A DNA stretch of 20,828 nucleotides from positions 1-20,828 of the forward strand of contig CAWUIM010000058.1 of NCBI GenBank assembly GCA_963922595.1. The letters run 5' to 3'. Under the pieces are notes generated by a model. It saw only the letters and a program-made list of their open reading frames with translations, was not told the DNA's origin and made no database searches. This DNA is from JAJFFW01 sp963922595. GTDB taxonomy: Bacteria > Pseudomonadota > Alphaproteobacteria > Caulobacterales > Parvularculaceae. Every line of letters begins with the position of its first letter. Within the stretch, counting starts at the first letter, position 1. Of this stretch, positions 7,084-14,939 are shown piece by piece. The position numbers and the translations under genes were made by a program.

Positions 7084-8505
7084 TTACTCTTCAAAGGCGC
7101 CGATGCGGCTGATTTTGAGCGTATTGGTTTTGCCGGCGCGGCCAAACGGATATCCGGCGAGTGTAATAATCCGTTCGCCTTCTTCGGCGCCGTGGGCGCG
7201 CGCAAGCTGATCGGCCTTTTCAATCATCTCATGAAAATGTGAGATGTCTTCCGTGATCACGGGCGCGACGCCCCAATGGAGCGCGAGCTGGCGCGCCACA
7301 TCCGTTTGCGGGGTCGCTGCGATAATGGCGCATCGCGGCCGGTCGCGCGACAGGCGCCGCGCCGTTGAGCCGGTCTTGGTGTAGGCGACGGTCAATTTGC
7401 AATCGAGCACTTCGGCGATGCGCCGCGCGGACAAGGTCATGGCGTCGGCGGTGGTCAATTCCGTATCGGGATCAACCGACATGTGAAAGCCGCCGGATTC
7501 CTCGTCGCTCTCTGTCGCCTTGATGATGCGGTCCATGATGGCGACGGCTGTCGGCGGATGGCGCCCGACCGCGGTCTCCGCCGAGAGCATAACGGCGTCC
7601 GCGCCTTGATAGACGGCGGTTGAAACATCGGAGGCTTCGGCGCGCGTCGGTGCGATCGATTCCACCATGGACTCCAGCATATGGGTGGCGACGATCACCG
7701 GTTTACCGAGCTTGCGGCAGGTGCGTACGATCCGACGCTGGATGAGCGGCACGTCTTCCGGCGGCAACTCAACGCCAAGATCGCCGCGCGCCACCATCAA
7801 GGCGTCGGACTGGTCAAGGATGCCGTCGAGATGCTCAACCGCGCTCGGTTTCTCAATTTTTGAAATAATCTTTGCGCGCCCGTTGATCAGCGCCTTCGCT
7901 TCGGCCACATCATCCGGTTTTTGCACGAAGGACAGCGCCACATAATCGACGCCCAGCGATAAGGCATGGCCTAGGTCGGCCCGGTCTTTTTCGGTGAGCG
8001 CCGAGATCGGCAAGTGGCGGCCCGGCAGGTTGATGCCTTTGCGGTTGGTGAGCGCGCCGGGCGTATCGGCTTTCGCGATCACCGCATCGCCGCGGCGTTC
8101 GCTGATCGTGATCTGCAGTTTGCCGTCGTCGAGCTTCAAGATGTCGCCCGGTTGAACCACATCCAGAATTTCAGGGTGAGGGATCGGGATGACGTCGGCT
8201 TCGTCGGTTTCTTTCGTCAGGATCAGCCGGTATTCCGCGCCATATTTCAGTTCGAGCGAATCGCCCTTCAGGACGCCTGTGCGGATTTTCGGCCCCTGCA
8301 GGTCGGCGAAAATCGCAATTGGCGATTGCGTCGCTTTTTCGGTCTCCCGGATGGCCTCAACAATGCGGGTCGTCTTGTCATAGTCCGCATGGGAGTAGTT
8401 CAGCCGGAAGACATCGACGCCGGCGTTGAACAAGAGCCGCAACATAGAGGGCGACGCGCTGGCGGGGCCGATGGTGGCGACGATCTTACAATGGCGATTG
8501 CGCAT
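7084..8505 (-). CDS. pyk: Pyruvate kinase
   Basis: 473 residues, full length. It converts phosphoenolpyruvate plus ADP to pyruvate plus ATP at the end of glycolysis or the Entner-Doudoroff route. KIVATIGPAS opens the barrel, RLNYSH (34-39) carries substrate-site residues, SKIEKP (215-220) has the catalytic Lys216 and metal ligand Glu218, MVARGDLGVE (237-246) holds metal ligand Asp242, and ATHMLESM (273-280) contains Thr274. The motif GPKIRTG has Lys73 at the position that is Glu117 in rabbit muscle enzyme. Family work links Lys here to potassium independence, as in the PykA branch. The C-terminal regulatory domain (about 345-473) is complete. The start at 8505 is supported by the MRNRHCKIVATIGP alignment. 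The nearest SD-like GGAG is 11 nt away and overlaps a hairpin. It leads a likely two-gene operon with the dienelactone-hydrolase-like gene. Confidence 0.97.
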   Translation of the reverse strand: MRNRHCKIVATIGPASASPSMLRLLFNAGVDVFRLNYSHADYDKTTRIVEAIRETEKATQSPIAIFADLQGPKIRTGVLKGDSLELKYGAEYRLILTKETDEADVIPIPHPEILDVVQPGDILKLDDGKLQITISERRGDAVIAKADTPGALTNRKGINLPGRHLPISALTEKDRADLGHALSLGVDYVALSFVQKPDDVAEAKALINGRAKIISKIEKPSAVEHLDGILDQSDALMVARGDLGVELPPEDVPLIQRRIVRTCRKLGKPVIVATHMLESMVESIAPTRAEASDVSTAVYQGADAVMLSAETAVGRHPPTAVAIMDRIIKATESDEESGGFHMSVDPDTELTTADAMTLSARRIAEVLDCKLTVAYTKTGSTARRLSRDRPRCAIIAATPQTDVARQLALHWGVAPVITEDISHFHEMIEKADQLARAHGAEEGERIITLAGYPFGRAGKTNTLKISRIGAFEE

Positions 8506-8516
8506 AAGGGGAGGGT

Positions 8517-8538
8517 CTCCGGCGATTGCGTCACCGGA
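8517..8538 (-). promoter_or_regulatory. Hairpin overlapping the pyk ribosome-binding region
   Basis: On the pyk coding strand TCCGGTG (8538-8532) can pair with CGCCGGA (8524-8518) around a 7-base loop, giving seven pairs including one G-U. The only SD-like sequence, GGAG (8520-8517), overlaps the 3' arm. Such a fold could limit translation initiation or simply reflect GC-rich sequence; no aptamer-like structure is seen. Confidence 0.25.
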
Positions 8539-8578
8539 ACCTAACCCGCTTCAACGAAGATGAAAACGGGCGGCGGCG

Positions 8579-9547
8579 TTAACCGGAAAGCCCGAGCCGC
8601 TTCTTCGCGGCCAGATATTCGCGCTCCAGCCGGTCCACATAGTCGGCGGTCGATTCGCGTTGTTCGATCGCGCCGATGCCCTGACCGCAGCCCCAGATAT
8701 CCTTCCAGGCTTTTGCGTCCGTGTTGCCGCCTGATCCGAAATTCATTTTCGACGGATCGCTTTCCGGGAGATTATCCGGATCAAGCCCGGCGTCGACGAT
8801 GGACGGTTTCAGATAATTGCCGTGCACCCCGGTGAAAAGGTTCGTGTAGACAATATCGTCAGCGCTGTTCTCAACGATCGCGTCTTTGTAGCCGTCAGAG
8901 GCGTTCGCTTCGTCGCAGGCGATAAACGCTGAGCCGATATAGGCGAAGTCAGCGCCCATGGCCTCAGCAGAGAGGACCGAGTCGCCGGTGGCGAGTGAGC
9001 CGGAAAGGGCGAGCGGGCCGTCAAACCATTCGCGGATCTCCTGAATGAGCGCGAAGGGAGACGTGACGCCCGCATGGCCGCCGGCGCCCGCGGCGACGGC
9101 GATTAATCCGTCTGCGCCTTTTTCGATCGCTTTTTTTGCGAAGAACTGATTGATAATGTCGTGGAGAACGATTCCGCCATAGGAATGCACTGCTTCATAG
9201 ACGTCCTCGCGTGCGCCGAGCGAACAGATCACGATCGGGACTTCATGCTTCACGCAGGCTTCCAGATCGTGCATCAAGCGGTCATTGGATTTGTGCACAA
9301 TTTGATTGACCGCAAACGGCGCCGCAGGCCGGTCCGGATTGTCGTCATTATGGCGAGCGATGGCGTCCTTGATCTCCACAAGCCACTCGTCGAGCTTTTC
9401 GGCGGGGCGCGCGTTGAGCGCCGGGAACGAGCCCACAACGCCCGCGAGGCATTGGGCGATCACCAGTTTCGGGTTTGAGACGATAAAAAGCGGCGCGCCG
9501 ATCACCGGCAGGCGCATTTGTTTCTTGATCTCTTCAATGGTGGGCAT
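8579..9547 (-). CDS. Nitronate monooxygenase family flavoprotein
   Basis: 322 residues, an FMN-binding TIM-barrel protein of the 2-nitropropane dioxygenase/nitronate monooxygenase family. Visible hallmarks are LPVIGAPLFIVS near the N-terminus (13-24), the AAGAGGHAG loop with the catalytic-position His158 (152-160), and the phosphate-binding region around SGSLATGDS (182-190) followed by GADFAYIGSAF (198-208). The family oxidises alkyl nitronates such as propionate-3-nitronate, but many members are misannotated reductases or desaturating enzymes, so the substrate is left open. The phosphate loop reads SGS where many homologues have AGG. The ATG at 9547 has GGAGAG just upstream. The gene is divergent from the AbgT transporter gene (121 nt between starts) and ends 73 nt before the pyk start on the same strand, so read-through into pyk is possible. 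Confidence 0.87.
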   Translation of the reverse strand: MPTIEEIKKQMRLPVIGAPLFIVSNPKLVIAQCLAGVVGSFPALNARPAEKLDEWLVEIKDAIARHNDDNPDRPAAPFAVNQIVHKSNDRLMHDLEACVKHEVPIVICSLGAREDVYEAVHSYGGIVLHDIINQFFAKKAIEKGADGLIAVAAGAGGHAGVTSPFALIQEIREWFDGPLALSGSLATGDSVLSAEAMGADFAYIGSAFIACDEANASDGYKDAIVENSADDIVYTNLFTGVHGNYLKPSIVDAGLDPDNLPESDPSKMNFGSGGNTDAKAWKDIWGCGQGIGAIEQRESTADYVDRLEREYLAAKKRLGLSG

Positions 9548-9668
9548 GGGGCTCTCCGTTCGCTCGAACCCAAACGCTAGGGCGGGCGCCGCCGCGGCGC
9601 AACAGAGCTAAGCAGTTGCGGGCTGATTTGCCCCGCCGCCCAAAAAACGGCAACATTCGCGCTTAAGA

Positions 9669-11273
9669 ATGACAAAAAGGATCGCAAAAACCATGGCGAC
9701 ACAAGCGGCCGCAGCGGGCGGACAATCACAAGGCGGCATCCTCGGCTGGATCGAACGCACGGGCAACAAGCTGCCTGACCCGGCGTTTATCTTCCTCTAT
9801 TTGATCGGCGTCCTGGTTCTGATCTCCATCGCCGCCAACCTTGCAGGGCTTGATGCGGCGCATCCGACCAAAGTGGGCGCTGACGGCGCGCCGGAAATCA
9901 TCACCGCGGCAAGCCTTCTGTCGGCGGAAAATGTTCAACGCCTGTGGGTCGATATGCCCAAGACGTTCACGCACTTTCACCCGCTCGGCTATGTGCTGGT
10001 CGTGATGCTCGGCGCCGGGATTGCGGAGCGGTCCGGTCTCTTCGCCAGCGCGATGCGCGCTTCGGTGCGCAATGCGCCGAAATTTCTGCTGACGCCGATG
10101 GTGGCGCTCACCGCCATGGTGGGCAATCTCGCCGCCGACGCTGCATACGTCGTCTTGATCCCGCTGGCGGGCGTTCTCTACGCAGCGGCCGGCCGGCATC
10201 CGATTGCGGGCATCGCTGCGGCGTTCGCCGGCGTATCGGGCGGATTTTCGGCGAACCTTTTTCCGGGCCAACTGGACGCGCTCCTCTTCGGGATCACTGA
10301 AGCGGCGGCCGAAGCGCTGCAGCCGACATGGGATGCGAACCTCGCCGGCAACTGGTTTTTCATCGCCGCGATGACCGTGATCTTTTTGCCGGTCATCTGG
10401 TTTGTCACCGATAAGATCATCGAACCGCGCCTTGGCGGCTACACCCCGCAAACGGACGCCGGCATGAATGCGGCGGAAGCGGATGCGCCGCTAACGCCCG
10501 GTCAACGCAAGGGCTTGCGGCGCGCGGGGATCGCCGTATTAGCCGTCGTCGCGCTCTGGATCTTCATGACCATCGGGCCGGGGACGCCGCTGATGGACGA
10601 GTCAAAGGCCGACCTGACGCTGGCCCTGACGCCGTTTTTCAGATCGCTCGTCGCGGGCTTCTTCATTCTGTTTCTCGCCGCCGGGTGGGCCTACGGTTCC
10701 GCCGCAGGATCGGTAAAAGACCATCGCGATATTGTCCGCATGATGTCGGAGAGCATGGGGGATCTTGCTTACTATCTCGTGCTCGCATTTTTTGCCGCGC
10801 ACTTTGTGGCGATGTTCAACTGGTCCAATCTCGGGCTCATCTTCGCAATTCATGGCGCGGGCGCCATTGAGGCCGCCGGTCTGCCGACGCCCGTCACGCT
10901 CGCGTTCATGGTGTTGCTCACCGGAGTTGTGAATCTTTTCGTGGGCTCGGCCAGCGCTAAATGGGCGCTTTTGGCGCCGGTGCTTATCCCCATGCTGATG
11001 CTGTTGAATATCAGCCCTGAAGCGACGACCGCCGCTTATCGCGTCGGCGATTCCGCCACCAACATCATCACGCCGCTGATGGTCTATTTCCCGCTGATCC
11101 TCACCTTCTGTCAGCGTTGGAAACCGGAATTCGGCCTCGGCAGTCTCACCGCCACCATGATCCCCTATTCGATCTGGTTGCTCATCTCCGGATTGATCCT
11201 GACGATCATCTGGGTCTCGATCGGCATCCCCATGGGGCCGGGCGCGCCGGTTGGATTCGAACTGGCGCAATAG
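9669..11273 (+). CDS. AbgT family transporter
   Basis: 534 residues with about a dozen hydrophobic segments, an inner-membrane protein. The region NLAADAAYVVLIPLAGVLYA and then GRHPIAGIAAAFAGVSGGFSANL matches the first signature of the AbgT family, and GDSATNIITPLMVYFPLIL near residue 460 matches the second re-entrant signature. E. coli AbgT imports p-aminobenzoyl-glutamate; the relatives MtrF and YdaH have been characterised as sulfonamide exporters, so import and export are both possible. The ATG at 9669 is taken as start. A second in-frame ATG at 9693 with AAGG upstream is nearly as good, and both come before the first membrane helix. The gene faces an AbgB-like amidohydrolase across a shared hairpin, which supports p-aminobenzoyl-glutamate or a related amide as substrate. 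Confidence 0.92.
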   Translation: MTKRIAKTMATQAAAAGGQSQGGILGWIERTGNKLPDPAFIFLYLIGVLVLISIAANLAGLDAAHPTKVGADGAPEIITAASLLSAENVQRLWVDMPKTFTHFHPLGYVLVVMLGAGIAERSGLFASAMRASVRNAPKFLLTPMVALTAMVGNLAADAAYVVLIPLAGVLYAAAGRHPIAGIAAAFAGVSGGFSANLFPGQLDALLFGITEAAAEALQPTWDANLAGNWFFIAAMTVIFLPVIWFVTDKIIEPRLGGYTPQTDAGMNAAEADAPLTPGQRKGLRRAGIAVLAVVALWIFMTIGPGTPLMDESKADLTLALTPFFRSLVAGFFILFLAAGWAYGSAAGSVKDHRDIVRMMSESMGDLAYYLVLAFFAAHFVAMFNWSNLGLIFAIHGAGAIEAAGLPTPVTLAFMVLLTGVVNLFVGSASAKWALLAPVLIPMLMLLNISPEATTAAYRVGDSATNIITPLMVYFPLILTFCQRWKPEFGLGSLTATMIPYSIWLLISGLILTIIWVSIGIPMGPGAPVGFELAQ

Positions 11274-11294
11274 GGAATTAATTTGCGTAAGAGC

Positions 11295-11321
11295 GCGCGC
11301 CGTTAGACGTGAACGGCGCGC
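11295..11321. terminator. Bidirectional hairpin terminator between abgT-like and amidohydrolase genes
   Basis: GCGCGCCGTT (11295-11304) and AACGGCGCGC (11312-11321) form a perfect 10-bp stem with a 7-base loop. It sits 21 bases after the transporter stop and directly abuts the stop codon of the opposing amidohydrolase gene. The rightward side is followed by ctattt, a short U-rich run; the leftward side has only a weak one. It is best read as a shared terminator of two convergent genes. Confidence 0.7.
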
Positions 11322-12767
11322 CTATTTCCGGTAATCAAGCGGCGGTTTGCGGTCGCCGAGCAGCGATTGGTATTTGTAATTTGGCCCGCGCGCTTCATCG
11401 AACTCCTCGCGCGCGGCCTCGCGTAATGCTTCATCGGTATAAAGATCGATAGCGGTGAGGGTCAGCGCCTTGGCCGCCACCTGTGCGCCTTTAACGCCGA
11501 TGGACGTGCCGCTGGTCGCGACCGCCTGCCAGGAATGCGCGGCGGTGCCGGGCACCCAGGTGGCGGTTCTGACCCCGACCGTCGGCACGGCGTAGGAGAC
11601 GTCGCCGACATCCGTTGACCCATAGCCAAGCGATTTCGAATAGGGCTGAATTTGCGTTTCGCTGCCAAGGTCCGCCGCCGGCGCGTCGAGGCTCGCATAG
11701 AGTTTTTTGGCGAAGGACTGTTCGGCCTTTGAATAATTGACGCCGCCGACAGCGCGCAGGTTTGCGTCCATGGCCTTGGCGAGGGCTTCGTTGACGAGAA
11801 GCGGATTATTGCCGTGGATCACTTCCCATTCCACCTGCGTGCCGGTGCCCATAGCCGCGCCCCGCGCTGCGTCCTCGACCCGCGTCCAGATGTCTTCAAC
11901 GCCTGACGGTTTTGGGTGGCGCACATAGTAAAAGACTTCCGCAAAGTCGGGGACCACATTGGGCGCAACCCCGCCGGAGGTGATCACATAGTGGATACGC
12001 GCATCTTGCGGCACGTGTTCGCGCATCATGTTAACCATCAGGTTGAAGGCTTCAACGCCGTCGAGCGCCGAACGCGCTTTTTCCGGCGCGCCGGCCGCGT
12101 GCGCGGAGCGTCCCTTGAAACGAAACTTCGCTGAGCGGTTGGCGAGCGTCGTACGCGCGGCGGCGGAGTTTTCATCGTCCGCATGCCAATGAAGCGCAAA
12201 GTCCACATCCTTAAAGAGCCCCTCGCGGACCATATAGACCTTGCCTGAGCCGCCTTCCTCGGCGGGCGTTCCGTAAAGGCGGATGACGCCGGGCGCTCCG
12301 CTTTGCTCAAGCCAGTCTTTGATGGCGATGGCGGCGCTCACCGATCCAGCGCCGAAGAGATTGTGGCCGCAGGCGTGGCCGGCGCCTTTACCGTCAACGG
12401 GCGCGCGCGTCGGTGCGGCGCTCTGGTTTATACCGGGCAGGGCGTCAAACTCTGCGAGTACCCCGATCACGGGACCCTCCGCGCCCCAGCTGGCGACGAA
12501 AGCGGTGGGGATGCCGGCGGCGCCTTTTTCAATCTTGAAGCCTGCGGCGGCGAGTTTGTCTTGCATCAGGCCTGAGGATTTTTCTTCCTGGTAGCCGACC
12601 TCCGCCCACTCCCAGAGTTTCATGGCGATGTCTTCAGTCTCGCCGTAGCGCGCGTCGATGGCGGCGAGCACATCAGCTTTTGCCGGCGGCGCGGCGGCCT
12701 CGGGTTCTTGCGCATGCGCGGCGGTGAGAAAGAAAGCGGATGAAAGGAAAGTCGTGACGCGCAGCAT
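11322..12767 (-). CDS. Exported M20 family amidohydrolase, AbgB-like
   Basis: 481 residues. It starts with a signal peptide (MLRVTTFLSSAFFLTAAHA, cleavage likely before QEPE), unlike the cytoplasmic AbgB of E. coli. The M20 metallopeptidase core shows VLAEFDALPG (103-112), GHACGHN (130-136, metal ligands Cys133/His135), GTPAEEGGSG (166-175, catalytic and metal glutamates) and HWHADDEN (193-200). A dimerisation domain follows, then the returning motif GSTDVGDVSYAVPTVG and a late histidine in AAHSWQ. AbgB with AbgA hydrolyses p-aminobenzoyl-glutamate to p-aminobenzoate and glutamate; no AbgA partner is seen here. The ATG at 12767 has AGGAG at good spacing, but that site lies in a small hairpin. 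It converges with the AbgT-family transporter and is 63 nt downstream of cobS on the same strand. Other amide substrates are possible. Confidence 0.88.
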   Translation of the reverse strand: MLRVTTFLSSAFFLTAAHAQEPEAAAPPAKADVLAAIDARYGETEDIAMKLWEWAEVGYQEEKSSGLMQDKLAAAGFKIEKGAAGIPTAFVASWGAEGPVIGVLAEFDALPGINQSAAPTRAPVDGKGAGHACGHNLFGAGSVSAAIAIKDWLEQSGAPGVIRLYGTPAEEGGSGKVYMVREGLFKDVDFALHWHADDENSAAARTTLANRSAKFRFKGRSAHAAGAPEKARSALDGVEAFNLMVNMMREHVPQDARIHYVITSGGVAPNVVPDFAEVFYYVRHPKPSGVEDIWTRVEDAARGAAMGTGTQVEWEVIHGNNPLLVNEALAKAMDANLRAVGGVNYSKAEQSFAKKLYASLDAPAADLGSETQIQPYSKSLGYGSTDVGDVSYAVPTVGVRTATWVPGTAAHSWQAVATSGTSIGVKGAQVAAKALTLTAIDLYTDEALREAAREEFDEARGPNYKYQSLLGDRKPPLDYRK

Positions 12768-12774
12768 GGGCAGC

Positions 12775-12794
12775 TCCTGATAACGGCGTCAGGA
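12775..12794 (-). promoter_or_regulatory. Hairpin covering the amidohydrolase ribosome-binding site
   Basis: TCCTGA and TCAGGA (12775-12780 and 12789-12794) are perfect 6-base inverted arms with an 8-base loop. In the amidohydrolase transcript the 3' arm contains the AGGA of the AGGAG ribosome site, so folding would hide it. It is small enough to arise by chance. Confidence 0.28.
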
Positions 12795-12830
12795 ACCTAC
12801 GCGCTCTCAATCATCTTGGGAAGATCGGCG

Positions 12831-13820
12831 TTACGCCACGCTCACCTGCGGCGCGGCTTCCGGCAAATCTTCTCCAAATGCGCGCTGATAGAATTCGGCG
12901 ACCGTCGGGCGCTCAAGTTCGTCGCATTTGTTAAGGAAGGTCACCCGGAAGGCGTAACCGATATCCTGGAAGATCTCCGCGTTCTGCGCCCAGGTGATAA
13001 CGGTGCGCGGGCTCATGACGGTGGAGATATCGCCGTTGATGAAAGCGTTCCGCGTCATGTCGGCGACGCGCACCATGGCGTCGATCGCGCGGCGGCCCTC
13101 TTTGGAGTCGTAAAGCGGCGCTTTCGCGATGATAATCTCCGCTTCTTCATCATGGGGCAGATAATTCAGCGTCGTGACGATTGACCAGCGATCCATCTGG
13201 CCCTGGTTGATTTGTTGCGTACCGTGATAGAGGCCGGTCGTGTCGCCAAGGCCAATCGTGTTGGTCGTGGCGAAGAGACGGAAATAAGGGTTCGGCGTCA
13301 GAACGCGGTTCTGGTCCAGAAGCGTCAGGCGCCCTTCAGCCTCGAGGACCCGCTGGATGACGAACATCACATCCGGCCGCCCGGCGTCATATTCATCGAA
13401 GACGAGCGCAACGGGGCGCTGGAACGCCCAGGGCAAAATGCCTTCTTTAAAGGCCGTCACTTGTTGACCGTTTTCGACGACGATGGCGTCCTTGCCGATA
13501 AGGTCGATGCGGCTCACATGGCTGTCGAGATTGATGCGCACGCAGGCCCAGTTGAGGCGTGCGGCCACCTGTTCGATATGGGTGGATTTCCCGGTGCCAT
13601 GATAGCCTTGCACCATAACCCGGCGATTATGCGCGAACCCGGCGAGGATGGCGCGCGTCGTCTGTTCGTCGAAGCGGTAGGACGGATCGACGGCGGGCAC
13701 ATACGTGTTGCTGGTCGAGAAGGCGGGCACGTCCATATCGAAGTCGATCCCGAACACAGCGCGCGCATTCACGCTGATGTCCGGCGATTCGGGAAGGGCG
13801 ATGTCTTTCATCTCGGCCAT
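12831..13820 (-). CDS. cobS: Cobaltochelatase CobS subunit (AAA+ ATPase)
   Basis: 329 residues of the MoxR/CobS-type AAA+ ATPases. Walker A is GYHGTGKST (72-80), Walker B is VALVFDEYD (137-145), the sensor region is ATTNTIG (184-190) and an arginine-finger region lies at QGQMDRW (207-212). The N-terminal FGIDFDMDVPAFS (23-35) and the C-terminal RVTFLNKCDELERP are typical of CobS. CobS and CobT form the ATPase chaperone that drives cobalt insertion into hydrogenobyrinic acid a,c-diamide by CobN in aerobic cobalamin synthesis. AAGGAA precedes the ATG at 13820. In many alphaproteobacteria cobT follows directly, but here the next downstream gene is the amidohydrolase. Upstream are a 2OG oxygenase (112 nt away), a J-domain protein and divergent bolA. 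Without cobT nearby the complex may be completed by genes elsewhere. Confidence 0.93.
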   Translation of the reverse strand: MAEMKDIALPESPDISVNARAVFGIDFDMDVPAFSTSNTYVPAVDPSYRFDEQTTRAILAGFAHNRRVMVQGYHGTGKSTHIEQVAARLNWACVRINLDSHVSRIDLIGKDAIVVENGQQVTAFKEGILPWAFQRPVALVFDEYDAGRPDVMFVIQRVLEAEGRLTLLDQNRVLTPNPYFRLFATTNTIGLGDTTGLYHGTQQINQGQMDRWSIVTTLNYLPHDEEAEIIIAKAPLYDSKEGRRAIDAMVRVADMTRNAFINGDISTVMSPRTVITWAQNAEIFQDIGYAFRVTFLNKCDELERPTVAEFYQRAFGEDLPEAAPQVSVA

Positions 13821-13932
13821 GAATGTTCCTTACCAGTCCTCTGTGAAGCGCGGACACTCGCGCGAATGCCGGAGAGTTTCAAGGCCTCAGCGCAGGACAG
13901 ATGTCGCACTGTTTCCGCGCCAATCGCGCCGA

Positions 13933-14766
13933 TTACAGGCGTCGGCGGGCTTTCGCCGCAAGGCGCATAAGCGCGGGCGGCAGCAGATCATGCATGAGCT
14001 CGTTCGTCTTTACTGACCAGTCCACGCGGTCAGCGGTGCCGGGGCGGGTTTTGAATTGCGTAGTCTTGGAGGCGGCCGTGCCGTCCCATGTGGCGGTGTA
14101 GTAATAAAGGGCGATCGATTTTCGGCTGACGCCGTCGGGGTGGGCGACCGGCGTCGGATTGCCGTGCATGCTCTGTTGGGTGGTGGTGAAAATCACGCAC
14201 CGGTTCGCCAGCGGCACGATTGACTGAACGCGTTCGGACATGTCCGTGCGCCAGAGTTCGAGCTGGCCGCCATAGTCCTCTTTCCAGTCGCGATTGAGAT
14301 AAATGAGGACGTTGACGCGGCGCTCCAGGTTGAGCGGCTTGTGATGATTGAAATCGGCGTGCATCGACAGGTGCCCGCCGGTGGAGATTTCATGAAAGCC
14401 GCCGCCTGCAAAATAGGGGTCGGGGATCAAGCCTTTGATGCCGGTGATATTTTCGATCACCCGGACAAAGGGGCGCGAATTAAAAGAATAAAAGAGCTTG
14501 CGCAGGTCAGGCTCCAGATAATCAGGATGGTAACTTTTCTTGTACCGCTCCTGGTCGCGGTCAAAACTCATTCCGTCCGCATCAAGCTTTTGCGGAAAAT
14601 GATCAAGGCAGTAATCGATCAGGCTTTCGGGCAGGAAATCATCGACGACCGCATGTGGAAATGGGTCCGCAGCAGCGTAGGCCTCAGTCAATTCCGCGCC
14701 GACATCTTTCATATCGTCGATATCAAAGACGAACGGGTCAGAGGGATTGCTGCGTAAATAACTCAT
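13933..14766 (-). CDS. 2-oxoglutarate/Fe(II)-dependent oxygenase
   Basis: 277 residues, a double-stranded beta-helix dioxygenase of the prolyl-4-hydroxylase-like group. The facial triad is visible as HADF (His136, Asp138) and MHGNPTP (His201), and the 2-oxoglutarate-binding arginine is Arg215 in SRKSIALYYY. DPFPHAVVDDFLP (34-46) is the usual N-terminal opening and RRVNVLIYLN followed by YGGQLELW (165-172) is the conserved strand pair. The family hydroxylates proline or other residues in proteins, or small molecules; nothing here fixes the substrate. GAGAAG is placed as a ribosome site for the ATG at 14766. It lies between the J-domain protein gene (173 nt upstream) and cobS (112 nt downstream), all leftward, an insertion into an otherwise conserved cluster. 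The C-terminus is basic (LRLAAKARRRL-like ending). Confidence 0.87.
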   Translation of the reverse strand: MSYLRSNPSDPFVFDIDDMKDVGAELTEAYAAADPFPHAVVDDFLPESLIDYCLDHFPQKLDADGMSFDRDQERYKKSYHPDYLEPDLRKLFYSFNSRPFVRVIENITGIKGLIPDPYFAGGGFHEISTGGHLSMHADFNHHKPLNLERRVNVLIYLNRDWKEDYGGQLELWRTDMSERVQSIVPLANRCVIFTTTQQSMHGNPTPVAHPDGVSRKSIALYYYTATWDGTAASKTTQFKTRPGTADRVDWSVKTNELMHDLLPPALMRLAAKARRRL

Positions 14767-14939
14767 AATGACTTCTCACCGACGCCAGGCGGCGACGCGC
14801 GCCGTGGCCAATTGCGGCCTCCTTCGCAAAATACGGACCGTCCATCAAGGCGCAGAGCGTCCAGCGCGCACCCTGTACCGCGCTTGATAGGCCGTCGAAA
14901 ACATAAATTGGTTAATAGAGCGCCGGTCGCTGCGCTAGA

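Noticed and set aside
9726..10451. 241-codon open frame antisense to the AbgT transporter
   Set aside because: Extremely Arg/Asp/Gln-rich, as expected for the reverse strand of membrane-protein codons; no family match.
10602..11270. 222-codon open frame antisense to the AbgT transporter
   Set aside because: Same reasoning: charged low-complexity complement of hydrophobic codons.
12813..12825. ATCTT-GGG-AAGAT hairpin as cobS terminator
   Set aside because: Only five A/T-rich pairs with a three-base loop and no U-tract; too weak to call.
13212..13970. 252-codon open frame antisense to cobS
   Set aside because: cobS has complete AAA+ motifs on the other strand; the antisense frame shows no domain.
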